Source: JACCYU01 sp050740315 | Lineage (GTDB): Bacteria; Pseudomonadota; Gammaproteobacteria; JACCYU01 | Reading direction: 5' to 3' | NCBI GenBank assembly: GCA_050740315.1 | Contig: JBOIDC010000010.1 | Span: 3,352 to 67,351, forward strand | DNA length: 64,000 nucleotides | Part shown: positions 1-9,683 of the stretch, piece by piece | How the letters are laid out: each line of letters opens with the position of its first letter | How positions within the stretch are numbered: position 1 is the first letter of the stretch | Translations under genes and position numbers: made by a program | Notes under the pieces: generated by a model | The model's input: the letters and a program-made list of their open reading frames with translations, nothing else | Told to the model about the DNA's origin: nothing | Databases searched by the model: none

Positions 1-290
1 CGACCGTATGGAAGATCAGGATGATTGCGGTTGACGCCGCTCTTATAGAATCCGGTTTCTCCAGTGATGCGGGATCTCGATAGTTATGAGCTATCGCAAT
101 GACAATCATCTCATCGCGTTCAATAGCGTGAATTACGCCATAAGAAAGCCTGTACGCAATGCCTCGCGCGGAATTCTGGTCAGCCCGGACGTTTGCCTCC
201 ACAATCCGCCAGTGACTGTCGCCGCAGCGCAGACTTGATCGCGGCAAGTGCCTGCGACTTTCTATTGTGAGAGAGTTCGGGACCAGGTGG
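1..290 (-). pseudogene. RelE/ParE-family toxin relic (partial)
   Basis: In one minus-strand frame the sequence reads IAYRLSYGVIHAIERD followed by MIVIAIAHNYRDP. This is the characteristic C-terminal strand pair and HxxRDP tail of RelE/ParE mRNA-interferase-type toxins. Upstream of it the reading is poor: no start codon or family-like N-terminal helices are found in the same frame, and stops interrupt neighbouring frames. Downstream the frame runs off the window edge past the point where ParE proteins normally end. I read it as a decayed toxin fragment. No antitoxin gene is recognisable beside it. Confidence 0.45.
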
Positions 291-584
291 CCATAAATCC
301 TTTATGGCATCGCCAAGCCAACGCGGGACTACGACGGCTTTGCAATAAGATAGGCGCGCCGATCATATCGCGGCGTTCAGAGCCTGAGCGCTGTTTTTAA
401 AGGGCGAGCGAGACGCGGAAGATATACCTTTGGACTCCTTTGGGCGGCGAACTGCCACCGTCAATCGGTCGCGACATAAAGGCGCGCCGGCGGCATGCTA
501 ACTTGGAACAGCGCCGTCACGCACAGACGTCAGTGCCACCTGCTCAAATGACCTGGTTGTGGAGGAATCGCCGGGGACAATCCA
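291..584. other. non-coding stretch before the HD-GYP gene
   Basis: No coding frame with a recognisable product is seen here. A purine-rich stretch (ggagg at 561-565) lies shortly before the HD-GYP gene and may contribute to its translation start. Confidence 0.4.
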
Positions 585-1898
585 GTGCCGATCGTAATGA
601 ATAAGACGCAAGTCCCGGTAGAAAATCTGAGCAAAGATCTCTATGTCATAGAGCTCGACCGCCCATGGCTCGAAACCCCGTTCCTCTTCCAAGGATTCCG
701 CATCACCGAAGAGGCCGAGCTGGCGCAACTGCGACAGTACTGTAGCTTTGTGTACATTGATCCAGAGCGTTCAAGCGCTTCTGCATTAATGGCGCTCGCG
801 CCCCTCCTCGGGGCGGAGTATCCACCAAAGAAATCTTCGACACCGCGCACCCCGTACCCCTCTTCCCGTCCGGCCCGAGCGCAGTATGACGATACAGCCG
901 TCACTTTCGGCACGGCGCCCAGACCCGATGATCGCCGCTTCCGCAAGCTCGTGGAGAAGGCTCAACGGGAGCGCGGCCAAGCTCGAGGCGTGATCGATGA
1001 GGTCATGCGCGACATCAGGCTCGGCCGAAGTGTGGACGCCGATGACGCCCGCGAGTTGGTCAAAAACCTGGCTGGTACGATAGCCGATAACGCCAGCGCA
1101 TCGCTATGGCTGACGAATCTCAAGAACCGTGACGAGTACACTTCGATTCACAGTCTCAACGTCTGCATCATGGCGGTGGCGTTCGGCAGACATCTCGGGC
1201 TGGCCCGTGACGACCTATACGATCTTGGGTTGGGGGCCTTGCTTCACGACATAGGAAAGACGCGCACACCTGACGAAATACTCAATAAGCCGGGCAAGCT
1301 GACGCCGGAAGAGTTTGAGATCATGAAGCTTCACGCGCAAGATGGCTATGAAATAATGGCGGCGACCAAAAGTGTTCCACAAAAGGCGCTCGAAACCATA
1401 CGGTTTCACCATGAGAGAACCTCGGGCCTTGGCTATCCACTCGGCTTGAAAGGTGATCAAATTCCTTTTTTCGCGACCATTACCGGGCTCTCCGATTCGT
1501 ACGACGCCATGACGAGTGACCGCTGCTATAAAAACGGGATGACGCCAACTCGAGCGCTCGAGCTTCTCTACAATGAGGCGTCCGCTGACTCGGACCGCGA
1601 ATTGGTACGCCAATTTATCAGTTGTATTGGCATGTATCCCGTCGGCAGCCTTGTGGAGCTCGATACAGGGGCGCTGGGCATCGTTGTCGCCCCACACATA
1701 GATGTACATCTTGCGCCTGTCGTACTGCTTGTTCGTCGCCCGGACGGCGTGCCATATGAAAAACGCGAGCTACTCAATCTTGCCGTGGCGGGGAGCGATT
1801 CGGACAGGAAGCTTGGCGCGCGGATTCGGCGCGTATTGCATCCTCGCGATACTGACCTGGATGTGCGTGCGATCATCGCTGCTGAATTCAGACCATAG
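585..1898 (+). CDS. HD-GYP domain cyclic-di-GMP phosphodiesterase with DUF3391 N-terminus
   Basis: The 437-aa cytosolic protein is expected to hydrolyse the second messenger c-di-GMP. An N-terminal DUF3391-like region (about residues 5-60, with VENLSKDLYVIELDRPWL) is followed by a variable linker and an HD-GYP domain (about 170-370). The metal-binding HD pair sits in LLHDIGKTRTP (residues 219-229), HHE is at 275-277 and the GYP motif is in GLGYPLGLKGDQIP, so the catalytic set looks intact. The start shown is GTG; an in-frame ATG 12 bases later is equally possible. The gene stands alone just upstream of the pilin operon, which fits c-di-GMP control of surface motility, but that link is inference. 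Confidence 0.9.
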   Translation: MPIVMNKTQVPVENLSKDLYVIELDRPWLETPFLFQGFRITEEAELAQLRQYCSFVYIDPERSSASALMALAPLLGAEYPPKKSSTPRTPYPSSRPARAQYDDTAVTFGTAPRPDDRRFRKLVEKAQRERGQARGVIDEVMRDIRLGRSVDADDARELVKNLAGTIADNASASLWLTNLKNRDEYTSIHSLNVCIMAVAFGRHLGLARDDLYDLGLGALLHDIGKTRTPDEILNKPGKLTPEEFEIMKLHAQDGYEIMAATKSVPQKALETIRFHHERTSGLGYPLGLKGDQIPFFATITGLSDSYDAMTSDRCYKNGMTPTRALELLYNEASADSDRELVRQFISCIGMYPVGSLVELDTGALGIVVAPHIDVHLAPVVLLVRRPDGVPYEKRELLNLAVAGSDSDRKLGARIRRVLHPRDTDLDVRAIIAAEFRP

Positions 1899-2316
1899 CC
1901 GCAGGCTGGTGCCGATTCATTCATCTACATCGGCGGGAGCATGTGTTGAGCGTGTCCTGGTTGCCGATGACCAGATTGATCGGCATCGTAGAATCCACGT
2001 CGAATGAGTGCACACTTACGAGCTACACCCGATATGAGTTTGAATCTCTACCGGCCCGTTGCTGAACCAAAAGGGATTTGAGGGAGCTTTCATCATTAAC
2101 AGCCCAATGCCGCGGGCAAGGAGTCCACAGATCCAAGCAGCCGCCATTGCGTAGAGCCAGTAACCTGATCCTCAACAAACTTAGCCCCGTCACGCGGGCT
2201 CAAAACCGCCAACCGCATCTCGCAGCCCCTAATTGTAAGCCACTGATCGGGTAATTGATCTGGCTCGCGTAGGTCACCCCTGAGTCGGAAGTATCAGTGC
2301 TGATATAACGTCAGCG
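1899..2316. other. non-coding gap before the minor pilin operon
   Basis: No convincing coding frame is present on either strand in these 418 bases. A TATAAC element at 2304-2309 lies just before fimT and could be a -10 box, but no good -35 box is seen at the right distance, so the operon promoter may need an activator. Confidence 0.4.
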
Positions 2317-2883
2317 ATGAGCGGACCTTCCGGATTTACTTTGATCGAATTGATGGTCACTGTCGCGGTGGCAGCCATTCTGGTGACGGTGGCGGTGCCC
2401 AGCTTTCAGACCATGATAGAGAGCAATGGTCTGACCAGTCAGGTTAATCAATTTATTACGGCGCTTAACGGAGCGCGTAGCGAAGCGGTCAAGCGTGGCA
2501 AGCAGATAACGCTCTGCAAGAGCGCCGACGGTAATGGATGTGGTGGTAGCACAATTGGCTATGAAGCGGGTTGGATCGTGTTCGTCGACGATAACCAGGA
2601 TGGTGTCCGGCAAACCACAGAGGAGTTACTGAGGTTCAGCGGCGCGTTGAAACAGAGTTATACGCTCCGTGAATCGAACAACTTCGTCACCCGCATCTCA
2701 TTTAAGCCATCCGGTGAAGCCAACAGTCTGGGCACGTTTGTTTTGTGCAAGGACAACAACACATCCAAATCCAGAACCGTAATCGTGATTAGGACGGGGC
2801 GCATGCGTTCGGGGCAGGATACGGACAAGGATGGCATTCCCGAAGGGGGCGACGGCAACGAGATCACGAGTTGTGCGGTGTGA
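2317..2883 (+). CDS. fimT: type IV minor pilin, FimT/FimU (GspH) family
   Basis: This 188-aa prepilin is a minor component of the type IV pilus tip or priming complex. It carries a prepilin peptidase site, SG-FTLIELM, with Gly6 at -1, Phe7 at +1 and the conserved Glu at +5, followed by a hydrophobic N-terminal helix to about residue 30. The globular part has the GspH/FimT signature (LNGARSEAVKRG near residues 48-59) and paired cysteines near the C-terminus. It is the first gene of the pilin operon. Only one FimT/FimU-type gene is present, whereas Pseudomonas aeruginosa has both. Confidence 0.88.
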   Translation: MSGPSGFTLIELMVTVAVAAILVTVAVPSFQTMIESNGLTSQVNQFITALNGARSEAVKRGKQITLCKSADGNGCGGSTIGYEAGWIVFVDDNQDGVRQTTEELLRFSGALKQSYTLRESNNFVTRISFKPSGEANSLGTFVLCKDNNTSKSRTVIVIRTGRMRSGQDTDKDGIPEGGDGNEITSCAV

Positions 2884-2896
2884 TAAAGGAAAGCAT

Positions 2897-3376
2897 GTGC
2901 TGAAGTTAAATGCCCAAGCATGTAACGGCTTCACGCTAGTCGAGGTCTTGGTCGCGGTGCTGGTGTTGTCCTTCGGACTGCTAGGGATGGCGGGTCTGCA
3001 AGTTTACAGCCTGGCCAGCAACCATAGCGCATACCTCCGCTCCCAAGCGACGGTGCTGGCTTACGATATCGTCGACCGCATGCGGGCGAACCCCGAGCAG
3101 GCTGAGGCGGGGGCATACGATATCGATTTCGAGGCCGCCGCCCCAGCCACCTCAGTCAACTGCGAGTCGTCTGCCTGCACTGGCGCTGACATGGCGGCGT
3201 TTGATCTCGGTCAGTGGCTTCTTGGTACCGCGGGCCGCTTACCAAACGGGGACGGCGAAATTAGTAGAAACGGCAGCATCTTTATCGTAGCGGTGCGCTG
3301 GACCGACCGCGACGTGGATATCGCCGATGGCACCGGAGCCGATCCGGTAGTCCTCCAGGTCAGCACGGAACTCTGA
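2897..3376 (+). CDS. pilV: type IV minor pilin PilV
   Basis: This 159-aa prepilin has the motif CNG-FTLVEVLVAVLVLSFG, with cleavage expected after Gly11. The next region, GLQVYSLASNHSAYLRSQA and VDRMRANPEQA, is typical of PilV. I chose the GTG at 2897 because AAGGAAA lies 5-11 bases upstream; the frame is open further upstream but would add residues unlike any prepilin leader. The gene begins 13 bases after fimT stops, so the two are probably cotranscribed. PilV joins the minor pilin complex that primes pilus assembly and carries PilY1. Confidence 0.85.
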   Translation: MLKLNAQACNGFTLVEVLVAVLVLSFGLLGMAGLQVYSLASNHSAYLRSQATVLAYDIVDRMRANPEQAEAGAYDIDFEAAAPATSVNCESSACTGADMAAFDLGQWLLGTAGRLPNGDGEISRNGSIFIVAVRWTDRDVDIADGTGADPVVLQVSTEL

Positions 3377-3380
3377 GCTT

Positions 3381-4469
3381 ATGGTCAAGGATTGCCTACG
3401 CGAGCGCCTTCAGCGGGGCTTGTCGCTGGTGGAGATCATGATCGCCATGACCGTGGGTCTTATCTTGCTGGGGGGCGTTTTCCAGGTCTACAGCGCCAGC
3501 AAGCAGAGCTACCGCGTCGCCGACAATCTGTCGCGGATGCAGGAAAACGCGCGTTTCGCCATGAATATTCTCACTCGCGACATCCGCATGGCCGGCTTTG
3601 TGCCATGCCAAGCGACCAGCAATGTCGCGAACACGCTAAATTCTCCGAACTTTTACTTTGACTTTTTCAACGGCGCCGTGCGCGGTTATGAAGGCGGCGA
3701 GAGTACTTTCCCTGCCGAGCTTGACGCAGCGGTTTCCGGCACCGATGCCATTGTTGTCATAAGGGGTGGCGACGATGTCTATAGCCTGGACAACCACCAA
3801 CCAAGCAACAACGCCGCCAATTTCAAGATCAAGGGCCCGCACAAATTTAACGATGGTGACATCCTGGTGATCTGCGATACAAATCAGGCAAGCGTCTTTC
3901 AAACGACCAACAATAATCAAAACAACGGGACGATTGTTCATAACACGGGCAATGTTGTGTCACCGGGGAATTGCACCAAAAATCTGGGCAGTTCAGGCGG
4001 CGCCACCTGCTCCAGCGGCTCGTTCAAGTCCCACACGTTTGCGCCGAATTCGCAGCTGGTTAAGCTAGAGGCTGCCGCTTATTACATTGGCCAGAGCGTC
4101 TCCGGTACCACACGCTCCCTGTATCGAAGACGGCTGCAAATCACGAGCTCGAGCACGGCCGAGTTCAAGGCGGAGGAGTTGGTCGAGGGCGTCGAGAACA
4201 TGCAGCTGCTGTATGGGTTGGATTCGAATGGCGATGAGCGGGCGGATCAGTATGTGCGGGCCCATCAGGTTGTCGCCCCGCAGTCCTGGAACGACGTAGT
4301 CACCGTCCGATTGGGGCTCCTGGTTCACACGCTCGACAACGTCGCTCCGGACTTCGATACCGCCAGTTACAGCCTGCCGGGCGCCGCGATTGCGGCCGAT
4401 GGCTCTGACCGGCGCCAGCGGTATGTGTTTACTTCCACCATCAAGATCCGCAATCGAGGGCTAAACTGA
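3381..4469 (+). CDS. pilW: type IV minor pilin / assembly protein PilW
   Basis: This 362-aa protein has a type III prepilin leader, LQRG-LSLVEIMIAMTVG, with Glu at mature position 5, followed by the PilW-typical SRMQENARFAMNILTRDIRMAGF. The long C-terminal globular domain matches the usual PilW size. It starts 4 bases after pilV and its last base is the first base of the pilX start, which implies translational coupling. It is a minor pilin of the PilVWX-FimU-PilE set that initiates pilus fibres. Confidence 0.88.
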   Translation: MVKDCLRERLQRGLSLVEIMIAMTVGLILLGGVFQVYSASKQSYRVADNLSRMQENARFAMNILTRDIRMAGFVPCQATSNVANTLNSPNFYFDFFNGAVRGYEGGESTFPAELDAAVSGTDAIVVIRGGDDVYSLDNHQPSNNAANFKIKGPHKFNDGDILVICDTNQASVFQTTNNNQNNGTIVHNTGNVVSPGNCTKNLGSSGGATCSSGSFKSHTFAPNSQLVKLEAAAYYIGQSVSGTTRSLYRRRLQITSSSTAEFKAEELVEGVENMQLLYGLDSNGDERADQYVRAHQVVAPQSWNDVVTVRLGLLVHTLDNVAPDFDTASYSLPGAAIAADGSDRRQRYVFTSTIKIRNRGLN

Positions 4470-5020
4470 TGCGTATCTTCAAGACGACTCGCACATCGGC
4501 CGCAAAACGGCAGCGCGGAGCGGCGCTGGCCGTGAGCCTTGTCATTCTGCTGGTTATGACGATGCTGGGTGTCGCGGGCATGCGCATGACCACGCTGGAG
4601 GAACGCATGGCCGGCAATACGCTCGACCGCCAGCGGGCCTTCGAAGCAGCCGAGGCGACGCTGCTCGCGGCCGAGGCTTATCTTACGGCCCAGGTCGCGT
4701 CGACCAACGTGTTCGATAACGACGGTTCAGACGGCTTGTACGATAATTCTGAGCCGAACCTGTCGCAATCATTGGCCTGGAACGACAGCGACTCCAGAGC
4801 ATATACCGGCGATGTGGGCACTAAGTCATCACCTCGGTTCGTGATCCAGCACTACGGCACCGTCGCAGCCGACGCCGACCAGACCAATCTGGACAACTAC
4901 GGGCAGGGCACCGGCGCCGGCGCGATCGGGCTTTTCAGGATCACCGCGCGTTCAACCGGCGGCAGCGGAAACGCGCCGGTTGTCTTGCAATCCACGTATA
5001 ACCATCAAGTAGACAACTAG
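4469..5020 (+). CDS. pilX: type IV minor pilin / assembly protein PilX
   Basis: This 183-aa protein has the PilX N-terminal pattern RQRGAALAVSLVILLVMTML, with a cleavable Gly17 but, as usual for PilX, no Glu at +5. The segment GMRMTTLEERMAGNTLDRQRAF with EAAEATLLAAEAYL is diagnostic of the family. It overlaps pilW by one base and precedes pilY1 by 61 bases. Its expected role is to connect PilY1 to the minor pilin complex. Confidence 0.88.
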   Translation: MRIFKTTRTSAAKRQRGAALAVSLVILLVMTMLGVAGMRMTTLEERMAGNTLDRQRAFEAAEATLLAAEAYLTAQVASTNVFDNDGSDGLYDNSEPNLSQSLAWNDSDSRAYTGDVGTKSSPRFVIQHYGTVAADADQTNLDNYGQGTGAGAIGLFRITARSTGGSGNAPVVLQSTYNHQVDN

Positions 5021-5081
5021 CCGAAACCCGCGCTGCGGGGCACGCCCGCGCGGAACCGCGCACTTAGAGGAATCTGCTGTC

Positions 5082-8000
5082 ATGGAAAGGCAAATCAAAT
5101 CTCCCTCGGTCAAGCTGCGCCGCGCGTGCGTGCTGTTGCTGTCGGCATTCAGTTCGCATGCCATTGCGCTTACAACGCTCAACGTTTCCGACACGCCGGT
5201 GGAGGTTGCGGCGGGGGTGGAGCCGAACATTATGATTCTCAGCGACGATTCCGGCAGTATGGACTGGGAAGTCATGACCCGGGATACGTCCAAAGGCGGT
5301 CGTTTTACCGGCACCCAACCCGACGGTTCGAGTCCGGATGGATCCGGCGCCGTGAAACACCGCGACAGCAACGACGATGGCGTCGCGGATTGTGCGTTTG
5401 CCGATACTTATCAGGGCGGCTACATCTATGGTGTGGAGTTTGGTAGCAACACTTACCCTGATGACGCCCGTGATTGCTACACCGCAGATGACGAGGAGTG
5501 GCGCTTCCGCAATCATGACTTTAATCCCTTGTACTTCGATCCCAGGCGGGATTACAAACCTTGGGCGGGGGTGGATGCTGACGGCGTTCCATTTGGGGAT
5601 ATTGATATAAATAATGCCCCCAACAATCCTTATAACCCCACTGAGCACATTGACTTGGAGCGGCACAATTCTAATTGGGGAGGCGGCACTACGCGGTACA
5701 CCAGTGACCGCGATAAGGATGGCGCTCCAGACGGCTTCAGGTTCTATACCTGGCAGGATAAGGACAACGATACTCTGTTCGACGATGGCGAGGAGACTGG
5801 TTATCGTATCGCCGCCGTGACGGACACCGACGCGGCGCAATGGGGCAAGACGGCCGCGCAAGTCAAACAAAACTTCGCCAACTGGTTCTCCTATTATCGC
5901 AGCCGTGAGTTCGTCGCCAAGGCGGCGTTAAGTCACGTGATCCGCGACAACACCACTGCGCGCATCGGTTACGCGACCATCAATAATAACAATGGCGCGC
6001 GGATTCGCGTCGCTTCCATGAACATTTCGCCAGCTGACGGCGCCAAGAGGGCGCTGCTGGACAAGCTTTATACCACTAGGTCAGAGGGCGGCACGCCGCT
6101 CAGAACTAATCTCGACAAAGTCGGGCGTTACTTTGAATGCGCGTCGGGTGATATCTTCGGCTCCAGCGGAAGCAGCACGCCAGGCAGCACGAGCTGCCCT
6201 GTACAAGCTGCCCCGGCGGGCACCTGCCAAGGCAATCACACCGTCCTCATGACGGACGGTTTTTATGGCGATACCTTTTCTGGCATCGGCAACGCGGATA
6301 GCGGCACCGGGCCTTGGGACGGCGGCGCATTCGCGGACGGCCACAGCAATACCTTGGCCGATATAGCCATGCACTATTACGAGAAGGACCTGCACAGTCT
6401 GGCTAACCAGGTGCCCCCGACCAACCGTGACATCTCCCAGTATCCCGGTACGGGAACGCTGGATGAAAACAGCAAGCTGCACCAGCACATGTCGACCAAC
6501 ACGGTTGGCTTTGGCGTCAACGGCGTTTTGACAGGTATGCCAGCGGACCCCAAAGCGGCGGCGAATCCCGCATGGCCCGATCCTGCTCAAACGGACGCCG
6601 CCAAGATCGACGATCTGCGCCATGCCGCCTACAACGGCCGCGGTCAGTTCCTGAGCGCCAACGATCCCGTGCAGTTGGCCGACGCGCTTTCCGACATCTT
6701 TAGGGATATCGGCGTCGGGCGCTCCGCCGCGTCCGCGGTGGCCTTCAACACTCAGAACATTGAGAGCGACTCGCTGGTCTTTCGCGCCTTCTTCGACACC
6801 AAGACCAACACCGGCAATCTCATCGCCCAGAGGGTCAACGCGGATGGCACGATTGACGCGGCCGAGGTTTGGAGCGCGGCCGAACAACTTGATGCCAAAG
6901 TGTCCAGCAATTCCGACACCCGCGTCATCATCACCTCGAAAGACAATGCCATTGGCGGGCTACCGTTCGACTGGGGCAGTCTGACAAGTACTCAGAAGAA
7001 CAGGCTGAACAACCCTGTGCCCGATGCGCCCACCTACGGCAAGCCCGTGGGCGACGAACGTTTGGCGTATCTGCGCGGTCATGATGTTAACGAGGGACCG
7101 AACTTCCACGCAGGAGAATTCCGCGAACGCCTGGCGACTAAAGGCAAGCTCGGCGATATTGTTCATTCTTCCCCCGCGTTCGTCGGTCAGCCGCCGTTCT
7201 TCGGTCGCCTGGGCGGTGCATGGCCGGGAGACTATGAGAACAGTCCGGCCGACCTGTACAGCCAGTTCAAGACTGATAACACTGATCGCACCGAAGTGGT
7301 GTACGTGGGCGCCAACGACGGCATGCTGCACGCCTTCAAGGCAGCCACCGGAGAAGAACTGTTCGCGTACGTGCCCAGCATGGTCTATTCGGATCCAAAG
7401 GATCCCAGCAAACCTTACCTGTCTGAACTGACCAAGCCGAACTACAGCCACCGGTTCTATGTCGACCTGCCGCCCGGCGTGAACGACGTGTTCATGACGA
7501 AAACCGGCGCCAGCAGTCCGAGCTGGAACTCGGTGCTGATCGGCGGGCTCAGCGCAGGCGGCAAGGGCTACTTCGCCCTCAACATCACAAACCCTTCGAC
7601 GTTCAATACCGAAACCAATGCGAAGGCGAACGTGATGTGGGAGTTTGCCCCGGCACACGACACTACGAGCGGAAAGAGCGACCTCGGCTATTCGTTTAGC
7701 CAGCCGCTGATCGCCATGAGCAACGTGGACAGCGGCACGGGTACGTCCAAGAAATGGGTGGCAATCTTCGGCAACGGCTATAACAGCACCAGTGCCGATG
7801 GCCGCGCCAAACTGTACATCCTGTTCATCGAGCAGGGCCAAGACGGCTGGCAAGCCGGCGACTTCGTCAAGATCGACACCGGCGTGGGCGGTGGTAGCCA
7901 AATCGGCACAACACAGAACGGGATAGGTGGCGTGCGCGCCATCGATACCGACGGTAATGGCACCGTAGACCGCGTCTACGCGGGCGACCTCAACGGCAAT

Positions 8001-8825
8001 CTCTATCGCTTCAACCTGTCGAGCTCCAGCACAGGCGATTGGACCAGCACTAAAATTTTCCAAGCGACTTATGGCACCACTCCGCAGCCGATTACAACGC
8101 GCCCGATCGTCGTAAAACATCCGACGAAAGACGGTTACATCGTGATTACGGCCACTGGGCGCTATTTCACCAATGAGGATGCGACCAGCACGGCGATTCA
8201 ATCCATGTACGGTATCTGGGACGATGGCTCGAATGCGGTGACATGGTCTCAGCTCGTAGAACAGGTGCTGAAGAATGAGGCGGGCACGGAGGACGGCTTT
8301 ACCGTGCGTACCTTGACCAACAATTCCGTTAATTGGAAGAACACCGGAACCAACAGAGTGAAGGGCTGGTACATCGATTTTGATGTGCTCAAGGCGGGTG
8401 GAACAACCGTGGAATTCCCCGGCGAGCGCGCGGTGCGGAATCTGCAACTTCGCGGCGGGCTGCTATTCGTCAACACGGTGCTTCCCAGAAGCAACAACTC
8501 CTGTACAGCAGGGCCCGGCGGTTTCGAGTTAGGCTTCGATCCTGTTACCGGTGGTTCCGGTACGAAGACGATCTTCGACTTGAACGGTGACGGCAAATTC
8601 GACGCCAACGACAACGTCGGGAACATTGAAGGCGCCGCCAAAATCATTGTTGGCCTTCGCCTCGACGGTGTTCCAACCGACGCCGCGTTCATAGGCAATT
8701 TCCGCGTCACTCAGGTGAGCGGCGACGATTCCGGCAGCGGGGGAAGCTCGGTACATGTCATCGGTACCAACACGCTCGAGGGAGTCGAGACTGGGCGCCA
8801 GTCCTGGCGAGAAGTCGGATTTTAG
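5082..8825 (+). CDS. pilY1: PilY1-type pilus tip adhesin
   Basis: This 1247-aa exported protein has an N-terminal signal peptide (about residues 1-29, ending SHAIA). A von Willebrand A-like domain follows, with the MIDAS triad D55-x-S57-x-S59 in DDSGSMDW. The C-terminal half is the PilY beta-propeller, with VVYVGANDGMLHAF near residues 740-755. A calcium-binding loop D-T-D-G-N-G-T-V-D begins near residue 955, in the place of the calcium site of P. aeruginosa PilY1, and a second acidic loop, DLNGDGKFD, begins at 1166. PilY1 sits at the pilus tip and acts in adhesion, surface sensing and control of retraction. Further acidic loops around residues 210-245 suggest extra metal sites. Confidence 0.92.
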   Translation: MERQIKSPSVKLRRACVLLLSAFSSHAIALTTLNVSDTPVEVAAGVEPNIMILSDDSGSMDWEVMTRDTSKGGRFTGTQPDGSSPDGSGAVKHRDSNDDGVADCAFADTYQGGYIYGVEFGSNTYPDDARDCYTADDEEWRFRNHDFNPLYFDPRRDYKPWAGVDADGVPFGDIDINNAPNNPYNPTEHIDLERHNSNWGGGTTRYTSDRDKDGAPDGFRFYTWQDKDNDTLFDDGEETGYRIAAVTDTDAAQWGKTAAQVKQNFANWFSYYRSREFVAKAALSHVIRDNTTARIGYATINNNNGARIRVASMNISPADGAKRALLDKLYTTRSEGGTPLRTNLDKVGRYFECASGDIFGSSGSSTPGSTSCPVQAAPAGTCQGNHTVLMTDGFYGDTFSGIGNADSGTGPWDGGAFADGHSNTLADIAMHYYEKDLHSLANQVPPTNRDISQYPGTGTLDENSKLHQHMSTNTVGFGVNGVLTGMPADPKAAANPAWPDPAQTDAAKIDDLRHAAYNGRGQFLSANDPVQLADALSDIFRDIGVGRSAASAVAFNTQNIESDSLVFRAFFDTKTNTGNLIAQRVNADGTIDAAEVWSAAEQLDAKVSSNSDTRVIITSKDNAIGGLPFDWGSLTSTQKNRLNNPVPDAPTYGKPVGDERLAYLRGHDVNEGPNFHAGEFRERLATKGKLGDIVHSSPAFVGQPPFFGRLGGAWPGDYENSPADLYSQFKTDNTDRTEVVYVGANDGMLHAFKAATGEELFAYVPSMVYSDPKDPSKPYLSELTKPNYSHRFYVDLPPGVNDVFMTKTGASSPSWNSVLIGGLSAGGKGYFALNITNPSTFNTETNAKANVMWEFAPAHDTTSGKSDLGYSFSQPLIAMSNVDSGTGTSKKWVAIFGNGYNSTSADGRAKLYILFIEQGQDGWQAGDFVKIDTGVGGGSQIGTTQNGIGGVRAIDTDGNGTVDRVYAGDLNGNLYRFNLSSSSTGDWTSTKIFQATYGTTPQPITTRPIVVKHPTKDGYIVITATGRYFTNEDATSTAIQSMYGIWDDGSNAVTWSQLVEQVLKNEAGTEDGFTVRTLTNNSVNWKNTGTNRVKGWYIDFDVLKAGGTTVEFPGERAVRNLQLRGGLLFVNTVLPRSNNSCTAGPGGFELGFDPVTGGSGTKTIFDLNGDGKFDANDNVGNIEGAAKIIVGLRLDGVPTDAAFIGNFRVTQVSGDDSGSGGSSVHVIGTNTLEGVETGRQSWREVGF

Positions 8826-8844
8826 TGATTACGGAACTAAGCTT

Positions 8845-9207
8845 ATGGGTACGCTGAAAAGAAATATCGCAGCGCTGGTCATGGCCGCGCTGATGCCTTG
8901 CCAGTTATTCGCAGCGGAGCTGCCCGTGTCGGCGAGCGACTTGCCGCACTATTACCCCGCCAGATTTGACGGCACGGGATTTCTGCAGGCAGTGGAACCT
9001 TCTCGCAATACGTTGACGATCGATGCCTTGCACTATGGCCTTGCTTCCAACGTGCCCGTGCACTCGCTGCAAACCCGATTCTCGAGCCTGTCCGCCTTAC
9101 GAAGTGGCATGGAGGTCGGCTTTACTTTGCGGAACGGCGGTAGAAGTGATCGTCGAATCATCACAGAGCTTTGGGTGCTGCCCGTTGGCAGCGTGGTCCC
9201 ACATTAG
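8845..9207 (+). CDS. small secreted protein in the PilY2 position
   Basis: This 120-aa protein has a signal peptide (MGTLKRNIAALVMAALMPCQLFAA). The mature part, with GTGFLQAVEPSRNTLTIDALHYGL and SALRSGMEVGFTL, reads like a small beta-barrel resembling PilY2. I started it at the ATG at 8845, 19 bases after pilY1, because the longer reading would bury the signal peptide. It lies between pilY1 and pilE exactly where pilY2 lies in Pseudomonas. The identification rests mainly on position, size and export signal. Confidence 0.65.
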   Translation: MGTLKRNIAALVMAALMPCQLFAAELPVSASDLPHYYPARFDGTGFLQAVEPSRNTLTIDALHYGLASNVPVHSLQTRFSSLSALRSGMEVGFTLRNGGRSDRRIITELWVLPVGSVVPH

Positions 9208-9238
9208 TCATTGCAAGTGAATCACTACGTAGACGCTT

Positions 9239-9664
9239 ATGAACAGGAATCAACGCGGATTTACCCTCATCGAATTGATGATCGTGGTGGCGGTGGTGGC
9301 GATCCTTGCGGCCATCGCCTATCCGAGCTATCAGGCGCAGGTCATAAAGACGCGTCGCGCGGACGGTCAAGCCATGCTCAACAAGGTCATGCAGACGCAG
9401 GAGCGCTACTACACGCTGCGCAATACTTATGAGACCGATCTGACTAAGCTGGGATACCCAACCGCGGGCAGTGTCGCTTCGGACGAGGGTTACTACAGCG
9501 TTAGCGCAGCCGCCTGCGGTGCTGGCATCACGAGTTGTGTGGCGCTCACCGCCGCCCGCCAGGGAGCGCAGACGGGCGACGCGCGATGCCTGAATCTCAC
9601 CCTTGACTCGTTGGGCCGTAAAGGAACGACCAACACGGCCACTGACTGGCGAGATTGCTGGTAG
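9239..9664 (+). CDS. pilE: type IV minor pilin PilE
   Basis: This 141-aa prepilin carries NQRG-FTLIELMIVVAVVAILAAIAYPSYQ. Cleavage is expected after Gly7, Glu is at +5, and the hydrophobic spine is typical. Two cysteine pairs in the C-terminal half can form the D-region disulfide. It is the last gene of the operon and converges on ispH with 19 bases between the stops. By synteny it is the PilE minor pilin rather than the major pilin PilA, which is not in this window. Confidence 0.88.
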   Translation: MNRNQRGFTLIELMIVVAVVAILAAIAYPSYQAQVIKTRRADGQAMLNKVMQTQERYYTLRNTYETDLTKLGYPTAGSVASDEGYYSVSAAACGAGITSCVALTAARQGAQTGDARCLNLTLDSLGRKGTTNTATDWRDCW

Positions 9665-9683
9665 TAGTGCCTAAGACGTTTGA

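Noticed and set aside
498..728. 76-codon minus frame over the HD-GYP start
   Set aside because: It is antisense to a well-supported gene and has no family-like features.
5064..5870. Long minus frame (268 codons) opposite pilY1
   Set aside because: Antisense shadow caused by the codon bias of pilY1; no domain is recognisable.
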